Positions 9,545-18,964 are shown, counted from the stretch's first letter. The stretch: 64,000 nt of DNA from Sphingobacterium chungjuense (GCF_011316935.1 NZ_WLYS01000001.1:806001-870000); one strand, 5' to 3'. The notes: generated from the letters alone by a model not told the origin. Translations and numbers: made by a program.

Positions 9545-9713
9545 ATGGGAGAAATATTCAAAAATAGATTACAAAGTAACAAACTTATTAACAATATACA
9601 CAAATAAATGTTTCTGCTAATCAATAAGCTCTGTATTAATTTGTACGTATTTGGTGGAAACAGAAGGTCTGAATTTTCCCAAAAAAGGGTGCTATCTTCA
9701 TTTTATTAAGCAC

Positions 9714-10418
9714 TTATTTTAGCTTATCCAATACCTGCTTTAAATAGCTATATTGTTTTTCTGTAGGCATATCTTTCAATTGCCGAATAGATTCGAATCC
9801 TGCTTTGAGTACAGATACATCGGCTTTGGCGAACTTGTCCAACAAGTTTTGCCAAGTAGCTTCGTTTAGATATCCATCGACAATACCTAACGACAGCGCT
9901 TCTTCAACCGAAAAATAATCGGTATTCAAACACAATTGCAATACTTTCTTTTCTGGAACTACGCGCAGCAAACTGGCCATCACTTGAAATGGAAATAGGC
10001 CCAAGTCTAATTCAGGAAGCCTAAAACGCACTTCTGGTTTGGCTAATACATACGTACATCCGAGTATGTACAAAAATCCGCCAGCAATTACGTCTCCTTC
10101 TACTATGGCGATAGAAGGTTTATTCAATTTATTAAACACTTCACCCAACGATATCTCTTGGTGTGGAATGGCTTCATTTCTTACATCCAAGTTTTCGTCG
10201 CGAAATGTCTTGAGATCCATTCCGGCACAAAATACCGGTCCTTCTGCAGAAAGCACGACAACCGTAATTTCATCATCCTGATTGATCTGCTCGATGGCAT
10301 GCGCTATTTCACTAATCGTAGCCGGTGTAAAGGCATTCCGCTTTGCGGGACGCGCCAAGGTTAAGTGAAATATATGTCCTTCTTTGCGGGTTTTGATATA
10401 ATGATACGGTATTTCCAT
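9714..10418 (-). CDS. Enoyl-CoA hydratase/isomerase family protein
   Basis: 234 residues, short for the crotonase family (usually about 255-265). It shows RPAKRNAFT, FCAGMDL (oxyanion-hole strand) and IVEGDVIAGGF where the family has GxxxGGG. It also has LPELDLGLFPF, the site of the second catalytic Glu in hydratases. Given its place behind HMG-CoA lyase and acyl-CoA dehydrogenase genes, 3-methylglutaconyl-CoA hydratase is the natural guess, but the divergent IAGGF segment leaves the reaction open. It starts four bases after the lyase stop, in one operon. A weak hairpin followed by T's lies just after the stop. Confidence 0.75.
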   Translation of the reverse strand: MEIPYHYIKTRKEGHIFHLTLARPAKRNAFTPATISEIAHAIEQINQDDEITVVVLSAEGPVFCAGMDLKTFRDENLDVRNEAIPHQEISLGEVFNKLNKPSIAIVEGDVIAGGFLYILGCTYVLAKPEVRFRLPELDLGLFPFQVMASLLRVVPEKKVLQLCLNTDYFSVEEALSLGIVDGYLNEATWQNLLDKFAKADVSVLKAGFESIRQLKDMPTEKQYSYLKQVLDKLK

Positions 10419-10422
10419 GGCC

Positions 10423-11283
10423 TCAATGATGAGTTATAGTTGGCTTCACTAATTCTTGAAACGCTGTTATAATCGGTTGCAATTCTTCGATTGAACTTTT
10501 TTCAAAGCGGCGTAGCAGCAATTCGGTTGGCATATTTCCCACCAAATTGTCTTGCGCAAAGGGACATCCACCATAACCTAAAATTGCCCCTTCAAATCTT
10601 CGACATCCGGCATCGTAGGCCGCATCGATCTTCGCCAATGCATTTTCTGGTCGGCTATGCAGGTGAATTCCAGGTTTTAAATCCGTAAAATGTTGGTTCA
10701 CTAGCGTAAAAACTTCCGTGATACTGCTTGTTGTGGCTTCTGCTGTGGTATCTGCTATGGAAAAATTGTTTATTCCCAAATCTTGTAACTGCTGAATCCA
10801 ATGCAACACCAAATCAGCATGCCAAGGATCATCATAAGGATTTCCGAATGCCATGGAAATATAGAGCAGCATTTCTTTATTGCTTGCTGCTGTCAAATCC
10901 TGCATTGCTTTTACGCGATCAAAGGATTCTGCAATACTGCTATGTGTATTTCTTTGTTGAAAAGTCTCGGATATCGAGAAAGGATATCCCAAATAATCAA
11001 TTTTATCGTATTCCAGCGCTTCTTTCACACCTCGTTCGTTGGCTACGATGACAGATAATTTGGTACCACTTGTTTTTTGCAAACCTGCCATGACAGATGC
11101 TGTATCAGCCATTTGCGGTACCGCTTTCGGAGATACAAAACTTCCTACATCGAGGCATGCAAACGCATTGCTGGATAGCAGAAGATTGATATAATCGATC
11201 TTCTGCTGCACCGGAATATGTTGATCTAATGCCTGAATGGCATCACGAACACAATCTACTATTTGAATATCTTTATAGGACAT
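10423..11283 (-). CDS. Hydroxymethylglutaryl-CoA lyase
   Basis: A 286-residue TIM-barrel lyase that splits HMG-CoA into acetyl-CoA and acetoacetate, the last step of leucine breakdown. The N-terminal VDCVRDAIQAL replaces the usual E-x-x-RD-x-x-Q, keeping the catalytic RD and Gln. HLHSRPENALAKIDAAYDAG carries the metal-binding HxH, and GYGGCPFAQDNLVGN is the HMG-CoA-lyase signature with the active-site Cys. It overlaps the acyl-CoA dehydrogenase gene by 11 bases, indicating coupling. Bacteroidota members often differ from the textbook N-terminus, so this is probably a true lyase. Confidence 0.82.
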   Translation of the reverse strand: MSYKDIQIVDCVRDAIQALDQHIPVQQKIDYINLLLSSNAFACLDVGSFVSPKAVPQMADTASVMAGLQKTSGTKLSVIVANERGVKEALEYDKIDYLGYPFSISETFQQRNTHSSIAESFDRVKAMQDLTAASNKEMLLYISMAFGNPYDDPWHADLVLHWIQQLQDLGINNFSIADTTAEATTSSITEVFTLVNQHFTDLKPGIHLHSRPENALAKIDAAYDAGCRRFEGAILGYGGCPFAQDNLVGNMPTELLLRRFEKSSIEELQPIITAFQELVKPTITHH

Positions 11284-12427
11284 CTTTTTTTATTTCTCGC
11301 GCGATGACCATTTTCTGAATAGCACTCGTGCCTTCTCCAATAGTACATAGCTTCGCGTCTCTAAAATACTTCTCGGCTGCAAAATCTTTGGTAAAGCCAT
11401 AGCCACCGTGGATTTGCACACTTTCATTAGATACTTTGACCGCTGTTTCTGAGGCATACAATTTGGCCATCGCTCCTGCTTTGGTTACTTTCTCGCCTTG
11501 ATCTTTCAACATAGCAGCATGCTGGACTAGCAATTCCGAGGCTTCAATCTCCGTGGCCATATCTGCTAATTTAAACGATACATCTTGAAATTCGAAAATT
11601 GGCTTGTTGAATTGCTCGCGCTCTTGCGCATATTTCAAAGCACATTCGTACGCACCGCGTGCTATGCCCAGCGATAATGCGGCAATGGAAATACGTCCTC
11701 CATCCAATAATTTCAATGCCTGTACGAATCCTGTACCAATATCGCCTATCATCTGGCTTTTGTGTACGCGGCAATTGTCGAAAAATAAACTCGCCGTCTC
11801 GGATGCGCGCATACCTAATTTGTCCATTTTCTGGCCGGCAGTGAATCCAGGCGTTCCTTTTTCTATAATGAATGCCGAAACGCCATGTTTATCGCCTTTC
11901 TCTCCCGTTCGTACCATGACGACAGCAACATCGCCGGATATGGCATGCGTGATAAAAGTTTTATTGCCATTAATCACATAATGATCGCCATCCAATACAC
12001 CAACTGTGGAAAGTCCGCCAGCATCGGAACCCGATCCCGTTTCCGTCAATCCCCAGGCGCCAATCCATTCGCCTGTGGCGAGCTTTGGAAGATATTTTTG
12101 CTTTTGCTCTTCATTGGCAAATGAAAGAATATGATTGGTACACAAGGAATTGTGCGCCGCTACGGAAAGGCCGATAGATCCACATACTTTAGATATTTCA
12201 TCGAGAATAGCAATATATTCTTGATAACTTAGTCCTGCACCGCCATATTCTTCGGGTACGAGAATCCCCATAAAACCATAATCGCCTAATTTTTTGAATA
12301 ATTCGACGGGAAATTTTTGGGGCTCGTCCCAAGCCATGATATGCGGTTTGATATGTGCCAGCGCAAAATCTCTTGCACTCTGCCTTACCATTAGTAATTG
12401 TTCTGTATCAATTGAATTTTTCATCAT
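11273..12427 (-). CDS. Acyl-CoA dehydrogenase (short/branched chain)
   Basis: A 384-residue FAD flavoprotein oxidising an acyl-CoA to the trans-2-enoyl-CoA. It shows ILVPEEYGGAGLSY, WGLTETGSGSDAGG (FAD/substrate site), KMGMRAS-like KLGMRASETA, and QIHGGYGFTKDFAAEKYFRDA near the C-terminus. The catalytic base is the Glu of CTIGEGTSAIQ, the short-chain-type position. Human isovaleryl-CoA dehydrogenase has Ala there and uses a Glu in a segment where this protein has GGRISIAA. The leucine-type neighbours suggest isovaleryl-CoA, but the residues suggest short-chain or 2-methylacyl substrates. Two adjacent Met codons are possible starts. Confidence 0.87.
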   Translation of the reverse strand: MMKNSIDTEQLLMVRQSARDFALAHIKPHIMAWDEPQKFPVELFKKLGDYGFMGILVPEEYGGAGLSYQEYIAILDEISKVCGSIGLSVAAHNSLCTNHILSFANEEQKQKYLPKLATGEWIGAWGLTETGSGSDAGGLSTVGVLDGDHYVINGNKTFITHAISGDVAVVMVRTGEKGDKHGVSAFIIEKGTPGFTAGQKMDKLGMRASETASLFFDNCRVHKSQMIGDIGTGFVQALKLLDGGRISIAALSLGIARGAYECALKYAQEREQFNKPIFEFQDVSFKLADMATEIEASELLVQHAAMLKDQGEKVTKAGAMAKLYASETAVKVSNESVQIHGGYGFTKDFAAEKYFRDAKLCTIGEGTSAIQKMVIAREIKKDVL

Positions 12428-12510
12428 AAAATTTTGCTTAGGCTCACAAAGGCTGTGATAAATACTTTACAAATATTATAAAAAACAAATTAAATTTTAT
12501 GATATTTATA

Positions 12511-12536
12511 CAAATTTAACAATACAACCAGTTGTA
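12511..12536. promoter_or_regulatory. Divergent promoter/operator region of the leucine-type cluster
   Basis: On the minus strand TAAATTTG (12518-12511) matches the Bacteroidota -7 element TAnnTTTG exactly. Five bases upstream lies a perfect inverted repeat TACAAC-CA-GTTGTA (12523-12536), placed between the -7 and the expected -33. It could be an operator controlling both the minus-strand dehydrogenase operon and the plus-strand carboxylase gene. No good -33 match is visible, so this is a candidate only. Confidence 0.4.
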
Positions 12537-12565
12537 AATTAGTATTTCATTAGATAACACATATT

Positions 12566-14173
12566 ATGGAAAACTTATTGTCTGAACTCCGGAAAAAGTT
12601 AGAAATATTGCATTTAGGTGGCGGAATCAAGAAGATCGAAAAACACCAATCTAAAGGCAAGATGACGGCTTGGGAGCGCGTGCACTATATATTGGATGCC
12701 GATAGCGAGTATGTGGAAATTGGAAGCTTTGCGGGCGAGGATTTATATATAGAACACGGCGGCTGCCCAAATGGTGGTGTGGTCATTGTTTTGGGTTATA
12801 TACAGCAGCGATTGTGTATCGTGGTTTCTAATGATGCGACGGTAAAAGCCGGCGCGTGGTTTCCCATTAGTGCCAAGAAAAATCTGCGCGCACAAGAAAT
12901 CGCCATGGAAAATCATTTGCCCATTATTTATTTAGTGGATTCAGCTGGTGTATACTTACCGATGCAGGACGAGATATTCCCAGACAAAGAGCACTTTGGA
13001 CGGATTTTTAGGAATAATGCGAAGATTTCCTCGATGGGCATTCCTCAGATATCGGCGATTATGGGTTCCTGCGTAGCAGGTGGCGCGTATTTGCCGATCA
13101 TGTCAGATTATGCGTTGATCGTAGAAGGTACGGGATCGGTGTTTTTAGCCGGTTCGTACTTGGTAAAATCTTCCATCGGTGAAGTGATTGATAATGAATC
13201 CTTGGGCGGCGCCACAACGCATTGCGAAATCTCAGGCGTGACAGATAATAAATATCCGGATGATAAAAGTTGCCTAGATGCGATTCGCGGCATTGTGGAT
13301 AAGTTCGGACATCAAGATAAGGCGCATTTCTCGCGCATTGCGGCAGCAGCACCAGCGCAGGATGCGAACTATCTATATAATTACTTTCCGCAAGATAGAT
13401 TGAAGCCTTATGATATGCACGAGGTGTTGAAATGTATTGTGGATAAAGATAGTCTGGAAGAATATAAAAAGGATTACGGAAAGACGATTATCTGTGCGCT
13501 AGCGCGCGTGGATGGTTGGGCAGTGGGTATTGTAGCCAATCAACGGCAGGTGGTCAAAGCCAAAAAGCCTGGAAATGCGACCGAAATGCAAATGGGTGGC
13601 GTGATTTACTCAGATTCTGCAGATAAAGCGGCTCGATTTATTATGAATTGTAATCAGCAAAAGATTCCTTTGGTATTCTTGCAAGATGTGACCGGTTTTA
13701 TGGTTGGATCACGCTCGGAACAGGGCGGAATCATCAAAGACGGTGCAAAAATGGTGAATGCGATGGCCAATTCTGTCGTACCTAAATTCACCTTTATTGT
13801 CGGTAACAGCTATGGCGCGGGTAATTACGCCATGTGTGGAAAAGCATATGATCCCCGATTGATCTATGCCTGGCCAACGGCGCAAATGGCGGTAATGAGT
13901 GGCGCTTCGGCCGGAAAAACCTTATTACAGATTCAAGAAGCTACGCTGAAAGCGCAAAACAAAGCGCTGACCGAACAAGAAAAAGAAGCATTACTAGAAA
14001 AGATCAATGCTACCTATCAAAAGCAATTAAGCCCATACTACGCGGCAGCCCGTTTGTGGGTGGATGGTGTGATCGATCCAAAAGATACACGTAAAATCAT
14101 TTCCATGGGCATTGAGGCAGCTAATCAAAATCCGACGATAGAGCGGTATAATGTTGGTGTGATACAGACGTAA
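12566..14173 (+). CDS. Methylcrotonyl-CoA carboxylase beta-type carboxyltransferase
   Basis: A 535-residue biotin-dependent acyl-CoA carboxyltransferase beta subunit. The N half has LVDSAGVYLP, IMGSCVAGGAYLPIMSD and EVIDNESLGGATTHCEISG. The C half has FLQDVTGFMVG and VGNSYGAGNYAMCGKAYDP. Gly-rich oxyanion motifs occur in both crotonase halves, as in MccB/AccD-like CTs. With the lyase, hydratase and dehydrogenase on the other strand this fits leucine degradation (3-methylcrotonyl-CoA to 3-methylglutaconyl-CoA). The biotin-carrying alpha subunit is not in the window and must be elsewhere. Propionyl-CoA carboxylase is the alternative. Confidence 0.87.
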   Translation: MENLLSELRKKLEILHLGGGIKKIEKHQSKGKMTAWERVHYILDADSEYVEIGSFAGEDLYIEHGGCPNGGVVIVLGYIQQRLCIVVSNDATVKAGAWFPISAKKNLRAQEIAMENHLPIIYLVDSAGVYLPMQDEIFPDKEHFGRIFRNNAKISSMGIPQISAIMGSCVAGGAYLPIMSDYALIVEGTGSVFLAGSYLVKSSIGEVIDNESLGGATTHCEISGVTDNKYPDDKSCLDAIRGIVDKFGHQDKAHFSRIAAAAPAQDANYLYNYFPQDRLKPYDMHEVLKCIVDKDSLEEYKKDYGKTIICALARVDGWAVGIVANQRQVVKAKKPGNATEMQMGGVIYSDSADKAARFIMNCNQQKIPLVFLQDVTGFMVGSRSEQGGIIKDGAKMVNAMANSVVPKFTFIVGNSYGAGNYAMCGKAYDPRLIYAWPTAQMAVMSGASAGKTLLQIQEATLKAQNKALTEQEKEALLEKINATYQKQLSPYYAAARLWVDGVIDPKDTRKIISMGIEAANQNPTIERYNVGVIQT

Positions 14174-14183
14174 GTAATATTTA

Positions 14184-14224
14184 TACAAAACAAAAGGCGG
14201 TATTAGACCGCCTTTTGTTTTGTA
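14184..14224. terminator. Long bidirectional terminator
   Basis: An 18-base-pair perfect inverted repeat with loop ATTAG lies between the convergent carboxyltransferase and thiL genes. The outer part is A-rich/T-rich and the inner part is GC-rich (GGCGGT/ACCGCC), so either strand gives a GC stem followed by a T-rich run. Confidence 0.88.
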
Positions 14225-14293
14225 TAGTTATGCTTATTAGATCAACTTAAAAAATAGATTACGTCGTCGTGCCTCCGCGCGATGACGTTTGGC

Positions 14294-15331
14294 CTACTTA
14301 AAAGCATTCCATCCTTGCGCTTGCAATGGATGTACTTTTCCGGATTTAGAGATCATTTGACAACCTGCTGAAGCTTCGGTCATGTGGCCGATCACGGTGA
14401 TGTCCAGTTGGTTTTTCACCTTATCATAATCTGCTTGTGGAATAGTGAATAACAATTCGTAATCCTCGCCCCCACTCAAGGCGCAGATCGTAGGATCTAA
14501 GCCAAATTCTCTGGCTGTATCATAAGTCATTGGATCCAATGGAATTTTGTCTTCATAGATCGTACAACCTACATTAGACGCTTTTGCGATGTGCAAAATC
14601 TCCGATGCCAAACCATCCGATACATCGATCATGGCGTTGGGTTTGATGTCGAGCTGACGCAATAATTCGACCACATCGCCGCGGGCATCAGGCTTTAATT
14701 GGCGCTCGATGATATAATCTTTTCCTTCCAGATCGGGCTGAATTTTTGGATTTTCTAAGAAAATCTGCTTTTCCCGCTCCAGCAATTGTAGACCCACATA
14801 TGCACCACCCAAATCGCCAGAAACGCATAATAAATCACCTTCTTTCGCGCCAGAACGATATGTTATATCCGCTTCATCAGCATATCCTATGCTCGTTACC
14901 GAAAGTACCAATCCTTGATGACTCGCCGAGGTATCGCCGCCAATCAAATCGACATTGTATTTATTGCAAGCCAATAGTGCGCCTTCATAAATCTCTTCAA
15001 CAGCTTCTAGTGGAAATTTGGAAGACATGCCGATCGAGAACGTGATCTGAGAAGCCGTGCCATTCATGGCATATATGTCACTCAAATTGACTTGTACTGC
15101 CTTGTATCCCAAGTGTTTTAAGGGAACATAGCGCAAATCAAAATGTACATTTTCTAATAATAGATCGGTGGAAATCAGGGTTTTCTTTCCTTCAAAATTA
15201 AGGACAGCAGCATCATCGCCAATTCCCTTAACGGAGGATGCTTGTGTTAGTTGTACTGATTGCGTCAAATGGGCAATCAGCCCAAATTCTCCTAATTCCT
15301 TGATATCTGTTTTTTCGCTATTGTCAAACAT
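14294..15331 (-). CDS. thiL: Thiamine-monophosphate kinase
   Basis: A 345-residue PurM-like kinase that makes thiamine diphosphate from thiamine monophosphate, the cofactor needed by the nearby Dxs. It has GIGDDAAVL, ISTDLLLENVHFD (metal-binding acidic residues), AVQVNLSDIYAMNG, GGDTSAS, MIDVSDGLASEILHIA, and LSGGEDYELLFTIP at the C-terminus. The order and length are those of ThiL. It lies 21 bases after nadA and is probably cotranscribed with it. Confidence 0.95.
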   Translation of the reverse strand: MFDNSEKTDIKELGEFGLIAHLTQSVQLTQASSVKGIGDDAAVLNFEGKKTLISTDLLLENVHFDLRYVPLKHLGYKAVQVNLSDIYAMNGTASQITFSIGMSSKFPLEAVEEIYEGALLACNKYNVDLIGGDTSASHQGLVLSVTSIGYADEADITYRSGAKEGDLLCVSGDLGGAYVGLQLLEREKQIFLENPKIQPDLEGKDYIIERQLKPDARGDVVELLRQLDIKPNAMIDVSDGLASEILHIAKASNVGCTIYEDKIPLDPMTYDTAREFGLDPTICALSGGEDYELLFTIPQADYDKVKNQLDITVIGHMTEASAGCQMISKSGKVHPLQAQGWNAFK

Positions 15332-15352
15332 AGTATTCGTGTAAAAGGTGAA

Positions 15353-16351
15353 CTACAATCCCAGACGTTCCGAGATTTCCAGCATACGCTCAATGGGTTT
15401 TTGAGCACGTTGTATTACATCTGCTGGAAGCACCACTTCTGGCAATTCGTAATACAGGCAATTGTACAATTTATCCAGTGTATTCAACTTCATGTGCGGA
15501 CAATCGTTGCAAGCGCATAGATTATTCGGCGGAGCCGGAATGAATGTTTTGCTTGGACTGGCCTTCTGCATTTGATGCAAAATACCCGATTCGGTCGCTA
15601 CGATAAACGTATCTGCCGAGTTTTCAATCGTGTATTTAAGCATGCCAGATGTGGATCCGATGTAATCGGCTTTTGCCAAGATATGATCCTCACATTCTGG
15701 ATGAGCGATGAATTTAGCCGTCGGATATTCGGCTCTTAAGCCGTTAATCCTATCCTGCGAGAAAATCTCATGCACCATACAAGCGCCATTCCACAACACT
15801 AAATCTCTACCTGTTTTCTTTTGCACATACGCACCCAAGTTGCGATCCGGACCGAAGATTATTTTCTGGTCTTTGGGTAAGCTTTCCACAATCTGTACCG
15901 CATTGCTTGAAGTACAGACGATGTCAGATAGCGCTTTCAATTCCGCAGTACAATTCACATAGGTAATCACCAGATGATCAGGATATTGCTCCTTAAATTT
16001 CGCAAACAAGTGCGGCGGACAACTATCTGATAATGAACAACCTGCTTTTAGATCAGGTAATAAAACTTTCTTCTCCGGTGATAATATCTTGGCCGTTTCG
16101 GCCATGAAGTGCACACCCGCAAAAAGAATTACATCAGCCTCTGTTTTAGCGGCTTGCTGCGACAATCCCAAGCTGTCGCCGATGTAATCCGCTATGTCTT
16201 GAATTTCGCTTTCTTGGTAATAATGAGCCAAGATCACAGCATTTTTTTCTTTTTTCAGACGCTGGATTTCTGCGATTAAATCTATCGATGGATCGATAGG
16301 AAGATCGATATATCCTTTGGCTTCTAAAACAGTATCAAACCTAGTATCCAT
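15353..16351 (-). CDS. nadA: Quinolinate synthase NadA
   Basis: A 332-residue [4Fe-4S] enzyme that condenses iminoaspartate with dihydroxyacetone phosphate to quinolinate. It has [34 protein letters not shown], and the three cluster cysteines expected for NadA (in [12 protein letters not shown], at ACMVHEIF or nearby, and in the C-terminal [15 protein letters not shown] region). [20 protein letters not shown] is also typical. It is transcribed away from nadB, which makes its substrate iminoaspartate. The gap between the two holds the origin candidate. Confidence 0.96.
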   Translation of the reverse strand: MDTRFDTVLEAKGYIDLPIDPSIDLIAEIQRLKKEKNAVILAHYYQESEIQDIADYIGDSLGLSQQAAKTEADVILFAGVHFMAETAKILSPEKKVLLPDLKAGCSLSDSCPPHLFAKFKEQYPDHLVITYVNCTAELKALSDIVCTSSNAVQIVESLPKDQKIIFGPDRNLGAYVQKKTGRDLVLWNGACMVHEIFSQDRINGLRAEYPTAKFIAHPECEDHILAKADYIGSTSGMLKYTIENSADTFIVATESGILHQMQKASPSKTFIPAPPNNLCACNDCPHMKLNTLDKLYNCLYYELPEVVLPADVIQRAQKPIERMLEISERLGL

Positions 16352-16439
16352 TTTTCTCTTCTATGCAATGGTGATGATGTTTTCCATGATGGAGGAACAG
16401 GACAAAAGTAAAGAAACAATTTCAAACGAAATCCACATT

Positions 16440-16792
16440 CCCTTTTTTCAATAATTAATAAAGAGTTTTATATAAAATGATCTTATTGTTTATTAGTGTG
16501 TGGATAATGGGGATAAGTGATTTCATTTTTTTGGCTAAGTAATGGTTATTTTAGTTTATCCACAGCTTATCCACAATTTGAAATATAGATTTATGCTGAT
16601 TATCAGTCCTGTAATTTTTGGACTTTTATTTTTTCCATGTTTCGATGTGAAATCTTTGTTGTTTACATTTTGTTAATATTGGATTCATGATGTGGTAATA
16701 TGTTTCCACAAATTATTGATTTTTGTTCCACATTGTGGAATAAAATAAAGTTTTACTTTTCGCTCCACCGTTTATCGACATGTTTTCCACAT
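16440..16792. other. Candidate replication origin oriC
   Basis: The 481-base nadA-nadB gap carries three perfect DnaA boxes: TGTGGATAA at 16499-16507, and TTATCCACA at 16556-16564 and 16567-16575. It also has three one-mismatch boxes at 16508-16516 (TGGGGATAA), 16772-16780 (TTATCGACA) and 16783-16791 (TTTTCCACA). A 15-base palindrome TTCCACATTGTGGAA is at 16726-16740. An almost pure A/T stretch at about 16450-16482 would suit as the unwinding element. The two flanking genes diverge, and parS sites lie 6 kb away. Confidence 0.75.
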
Positions 16793-16832
16793 TATTTGTT
16801 AATTTGTTGGTCTATTATTACATCGTTTACCC

Positions 16833-18425
16833 ATGTCTGAAAAGTGTACTGATTTCTTAATTGTAGGTTCTGGAATAGCGGGTTTGAGTTTTGCACTCAA
16901 AGCAGCCACATTAGGTAAAGTATTAATTGTTACTAAATCTAATGAAGATGAATCCAACACCAAATACGCACAAGGTGGTGTTGCAGTCGTGATTGACAAA
17001 GCAGATAGCTTTGAAGATCACATAGCTGATACACATATTGCAGGTGATGGTTTGTGTAATCCTGCTGTGGTAGAGCATGTTATCAAAGAAGGACCAGATC
17101 GTATTGCCGAATTGATTGCTTATGGTACCAGTTTCGATAAAGAAGCTTCTGGTAGCTATGATTTAGCCAAAGAAGGTGGACATTCTGCACACCGTATATT
17201 ACATTATAAGGATATCACAGGTTATGAGATTGAAAGAGCATTACTAGAACGTGTGCATGCTCATCCTAATATTGAGATTCTCACGCATTATTTTGCAGTA
17301 GATTTAATTACCCAACATCATGTGGGGATACATGTGGATAAACGTTCGGATGATATCTCATGTTATGGTATTTATGCCCTAAATACGGCTACAGGTCGTG
17401 TGGAAAAGTTCCTTTCTAAGGTGACTTTAATGGCAACTGGCGGTGCGGGGCATGTGTATTCTAGTACCACAAATCCTACTATTGCAACTGGTGATGGGAT
17501 TGCGATGGTGTATCGTGCCAAAGGGAAGGTTCGTAATATGGAATTCATTCAATTCCATCCAACGGCCTTGTTTAACCCGGCAGAATATCCCGCTTTTCTG
17601 ATTTCGGAAGCTGTTCGTGGTTTTGGTGGTATTTTGCGTAGAGCCGATGGTGTTTCTTTTATGGAAGAATATGATGTGCGTGGATCGCTTGCTCCAAGGG
17701 ATGTGGTTGCGCGTGCTATTGATTTGGAAATGAAGAAGTCTGGGCTGGATTATGTGTATTTAGATATTACACATCGTCGTAAAGAAGATATATTGGAGCA
17801 TTTTCCTAACATATATGAACAATGTATGCGTATTGGTGTGGATATGAGTTCAGACTTTATACCGGTATCGCCTGCGGCGCATTACTTATGCGGTGGTATT
17901 ATGGTAGATGGCAATGGTGCCACGAGTATTCAACATTTGTACGCCTGTGGCGAATGTGCTTCTACTGGTCTACATGGTGCTAATCGTTTGGCATCCAATT
18001 CGTTGCTTGAAGCAGCAGTTTATGCACATCGTATATTCAAACATGTGGAAAATGTATTTGATACTCTTTCGTATAGAGTCGGTATTCCCGAATGGGATGA
18101 TACAGACACCAGTTTATCGAACGAAGATATCTTAGTTACGCACAATCTGCGCGAAACGCAAAAATTGATGAGTGACTATGTGGGAATCGTACGTTCGGAT
18201 TTTCGCTTAGAACGCGCATTACGTCGCTTAGGTTTATTATATGACGAAACGGAATCTTTTTATAAGAATACCAGACTATCTGTAAAACTATGCGAGTTGC
18301 GAAATGTTATACAAGTGGCTTACCTCGTGGTCAAGTCAGCCATGGCGCGCAAAGAAAGTCGGGGTCTGCATTACACCACAGATTATCCTGATCATGCCGC
18401 CGAATTACAGGATACTATTTACTAA
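16833..18425 (+). CDS. nadB: L-aspartate oxidase NadB
   Basis: A 530-residue FAD enzyme that oxidises L-aspartate to iminoaspartate, the first step of de novo NAD synthesis, feeding NadA. The N-terminus has the dinucleotide fold VGSGIAGLSFALKAA. Then follow TKYAQGGVAVV, EGGHSAHRILHYKD, FIQFHPTALFNPA, LISEAVRGFGGILR and the C-terminal HGANRLASNSLLEA, all typical of the family, plus a helical C-terminal domain. Its ATG lies directly to the right of the DnaA-box cluster. Confidence 0.95.
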   Translation: MSEKCTDFLIVGSGIAGLSFALKAATLGKVLIVTKSNEDESNTKYAQGGVAVVIDKADSFEDHIADTHIAGDGLCNPAVVEHVIKEGPDRIAELIAYGTSFDKEASGSYDLAKEGGHSAHRILHYKDITGYEIERALLERVHAHPNIEILTHYFAVDLITQHHVGIHVDKRSDDISCYGIYALNTATGRVEKFLSKVTLMATGGAGHVYSSTTNPTIATGDGIAMVYRAKGKVRNMEFIQFHPTALFNPAEYPAFLISEAVRGFGGILRRADGVSFMEEYDVRGSLAPRDVVARAIDLEMKKSGLDYVYLDITHRRKEDILEHFPNIYEQCMRIGVDMSSDFIPVSPAAHYLCGGIMVDGNGATSIQHLYACGECASTGLHGANRLASNSLLEAAVYAHRIFKHVENVFDTLSYRVGIPEWDDTDTSLSNEDILVTHNLRETQKLMSDYVGIVRSDFRLERALRRLGLLYDETESFYKNTRLSVKLCELRNVIQVAYLVVKSAMARKESRGLHYTTDYPDHAAELQDTIY

Positions 18426-18436
18426 TTTTTTAAGTT

Positions 18437-18964
18437 ATGTCAGCTATTATATTGCCGGTAGGTGAGCATGTTCCACAGATTGCTTTAGATGCTTTTCTAG
18501 CGCCCAATTGTACGGTTGTAGGCGATGTTACCATTGGTTCACACTGTTCAATTTGGTTTAATGCCGTGATTCGTGGTGATGTGAATTACATCAAAATTGG
18601 TCATTATACCAATATTCAAGATAATGTGACGATACATGGTACGTATGAGCGGAATGGTACAGATATTGGATCTTATGTGAATATTGGACATAATGCCATC
18701 GTACATGGTTGCGTGATACACTCACATGTATTAGTAGGTATGGGCGCTATCGTGATGGATCGTGCTGTGTTGCAGAGTCACGTAATTATTGCTGCTGGTG
18801 CCGTAGTTTTAGAAAATACCATTTGTGAATCAGGCTATCTTTATGCAGGTGTTCCAGCAAAGAAAATTAAGCCATTGACCGACGAACAGTTAGCATTACT
18901 CGACAAATTGCCACACAATTATGTAAAGTATAGCTCTTGGTTTAAAGATGATAGTACGATCTAA
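18437..18964 (+). CDS. Gamma-carbonic anhydrase family protein
   Basis: A 175-residue left-handed beta-helix built from hexapeptide repeats (VVGDVTIGSHCSIWFNAVIRGD). The three metal-binding His of the gamma-carbonic-anhydrase family are present in VTIHG and NIGHNAIVHGC. Homologs YrdA, PaaY and CaiE show variable or no anhydrase activity, so hydration of CO2 is only one option. It starts 11 bases after nadB and ends overlapping, tail to tail, the minus-strand lipoprotein gene by four bases. Confidence 0.88.
   Translation: MSAIILPVGEHVPQIALDAFLAPNCTVVGDVTIGSHCSIWFNAVIRGDVNYIKIGHYTNIQDNVTIHGTYERNGTDIGSYVNIGHNAIVHGCVIHSHVLVGMGAIVMDRAVLQSHVIIAAGAVVLENTICESGYLYAGVPAKKIKPLTDEQLALLDKLPHNYVKYSSWFKDDSTI

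Noticed and set aside
16726..16740. TTCCACATTGTGGAA as a parS site
   Set aside because: It lacks the CACGTG core; more likely part of the origin region.
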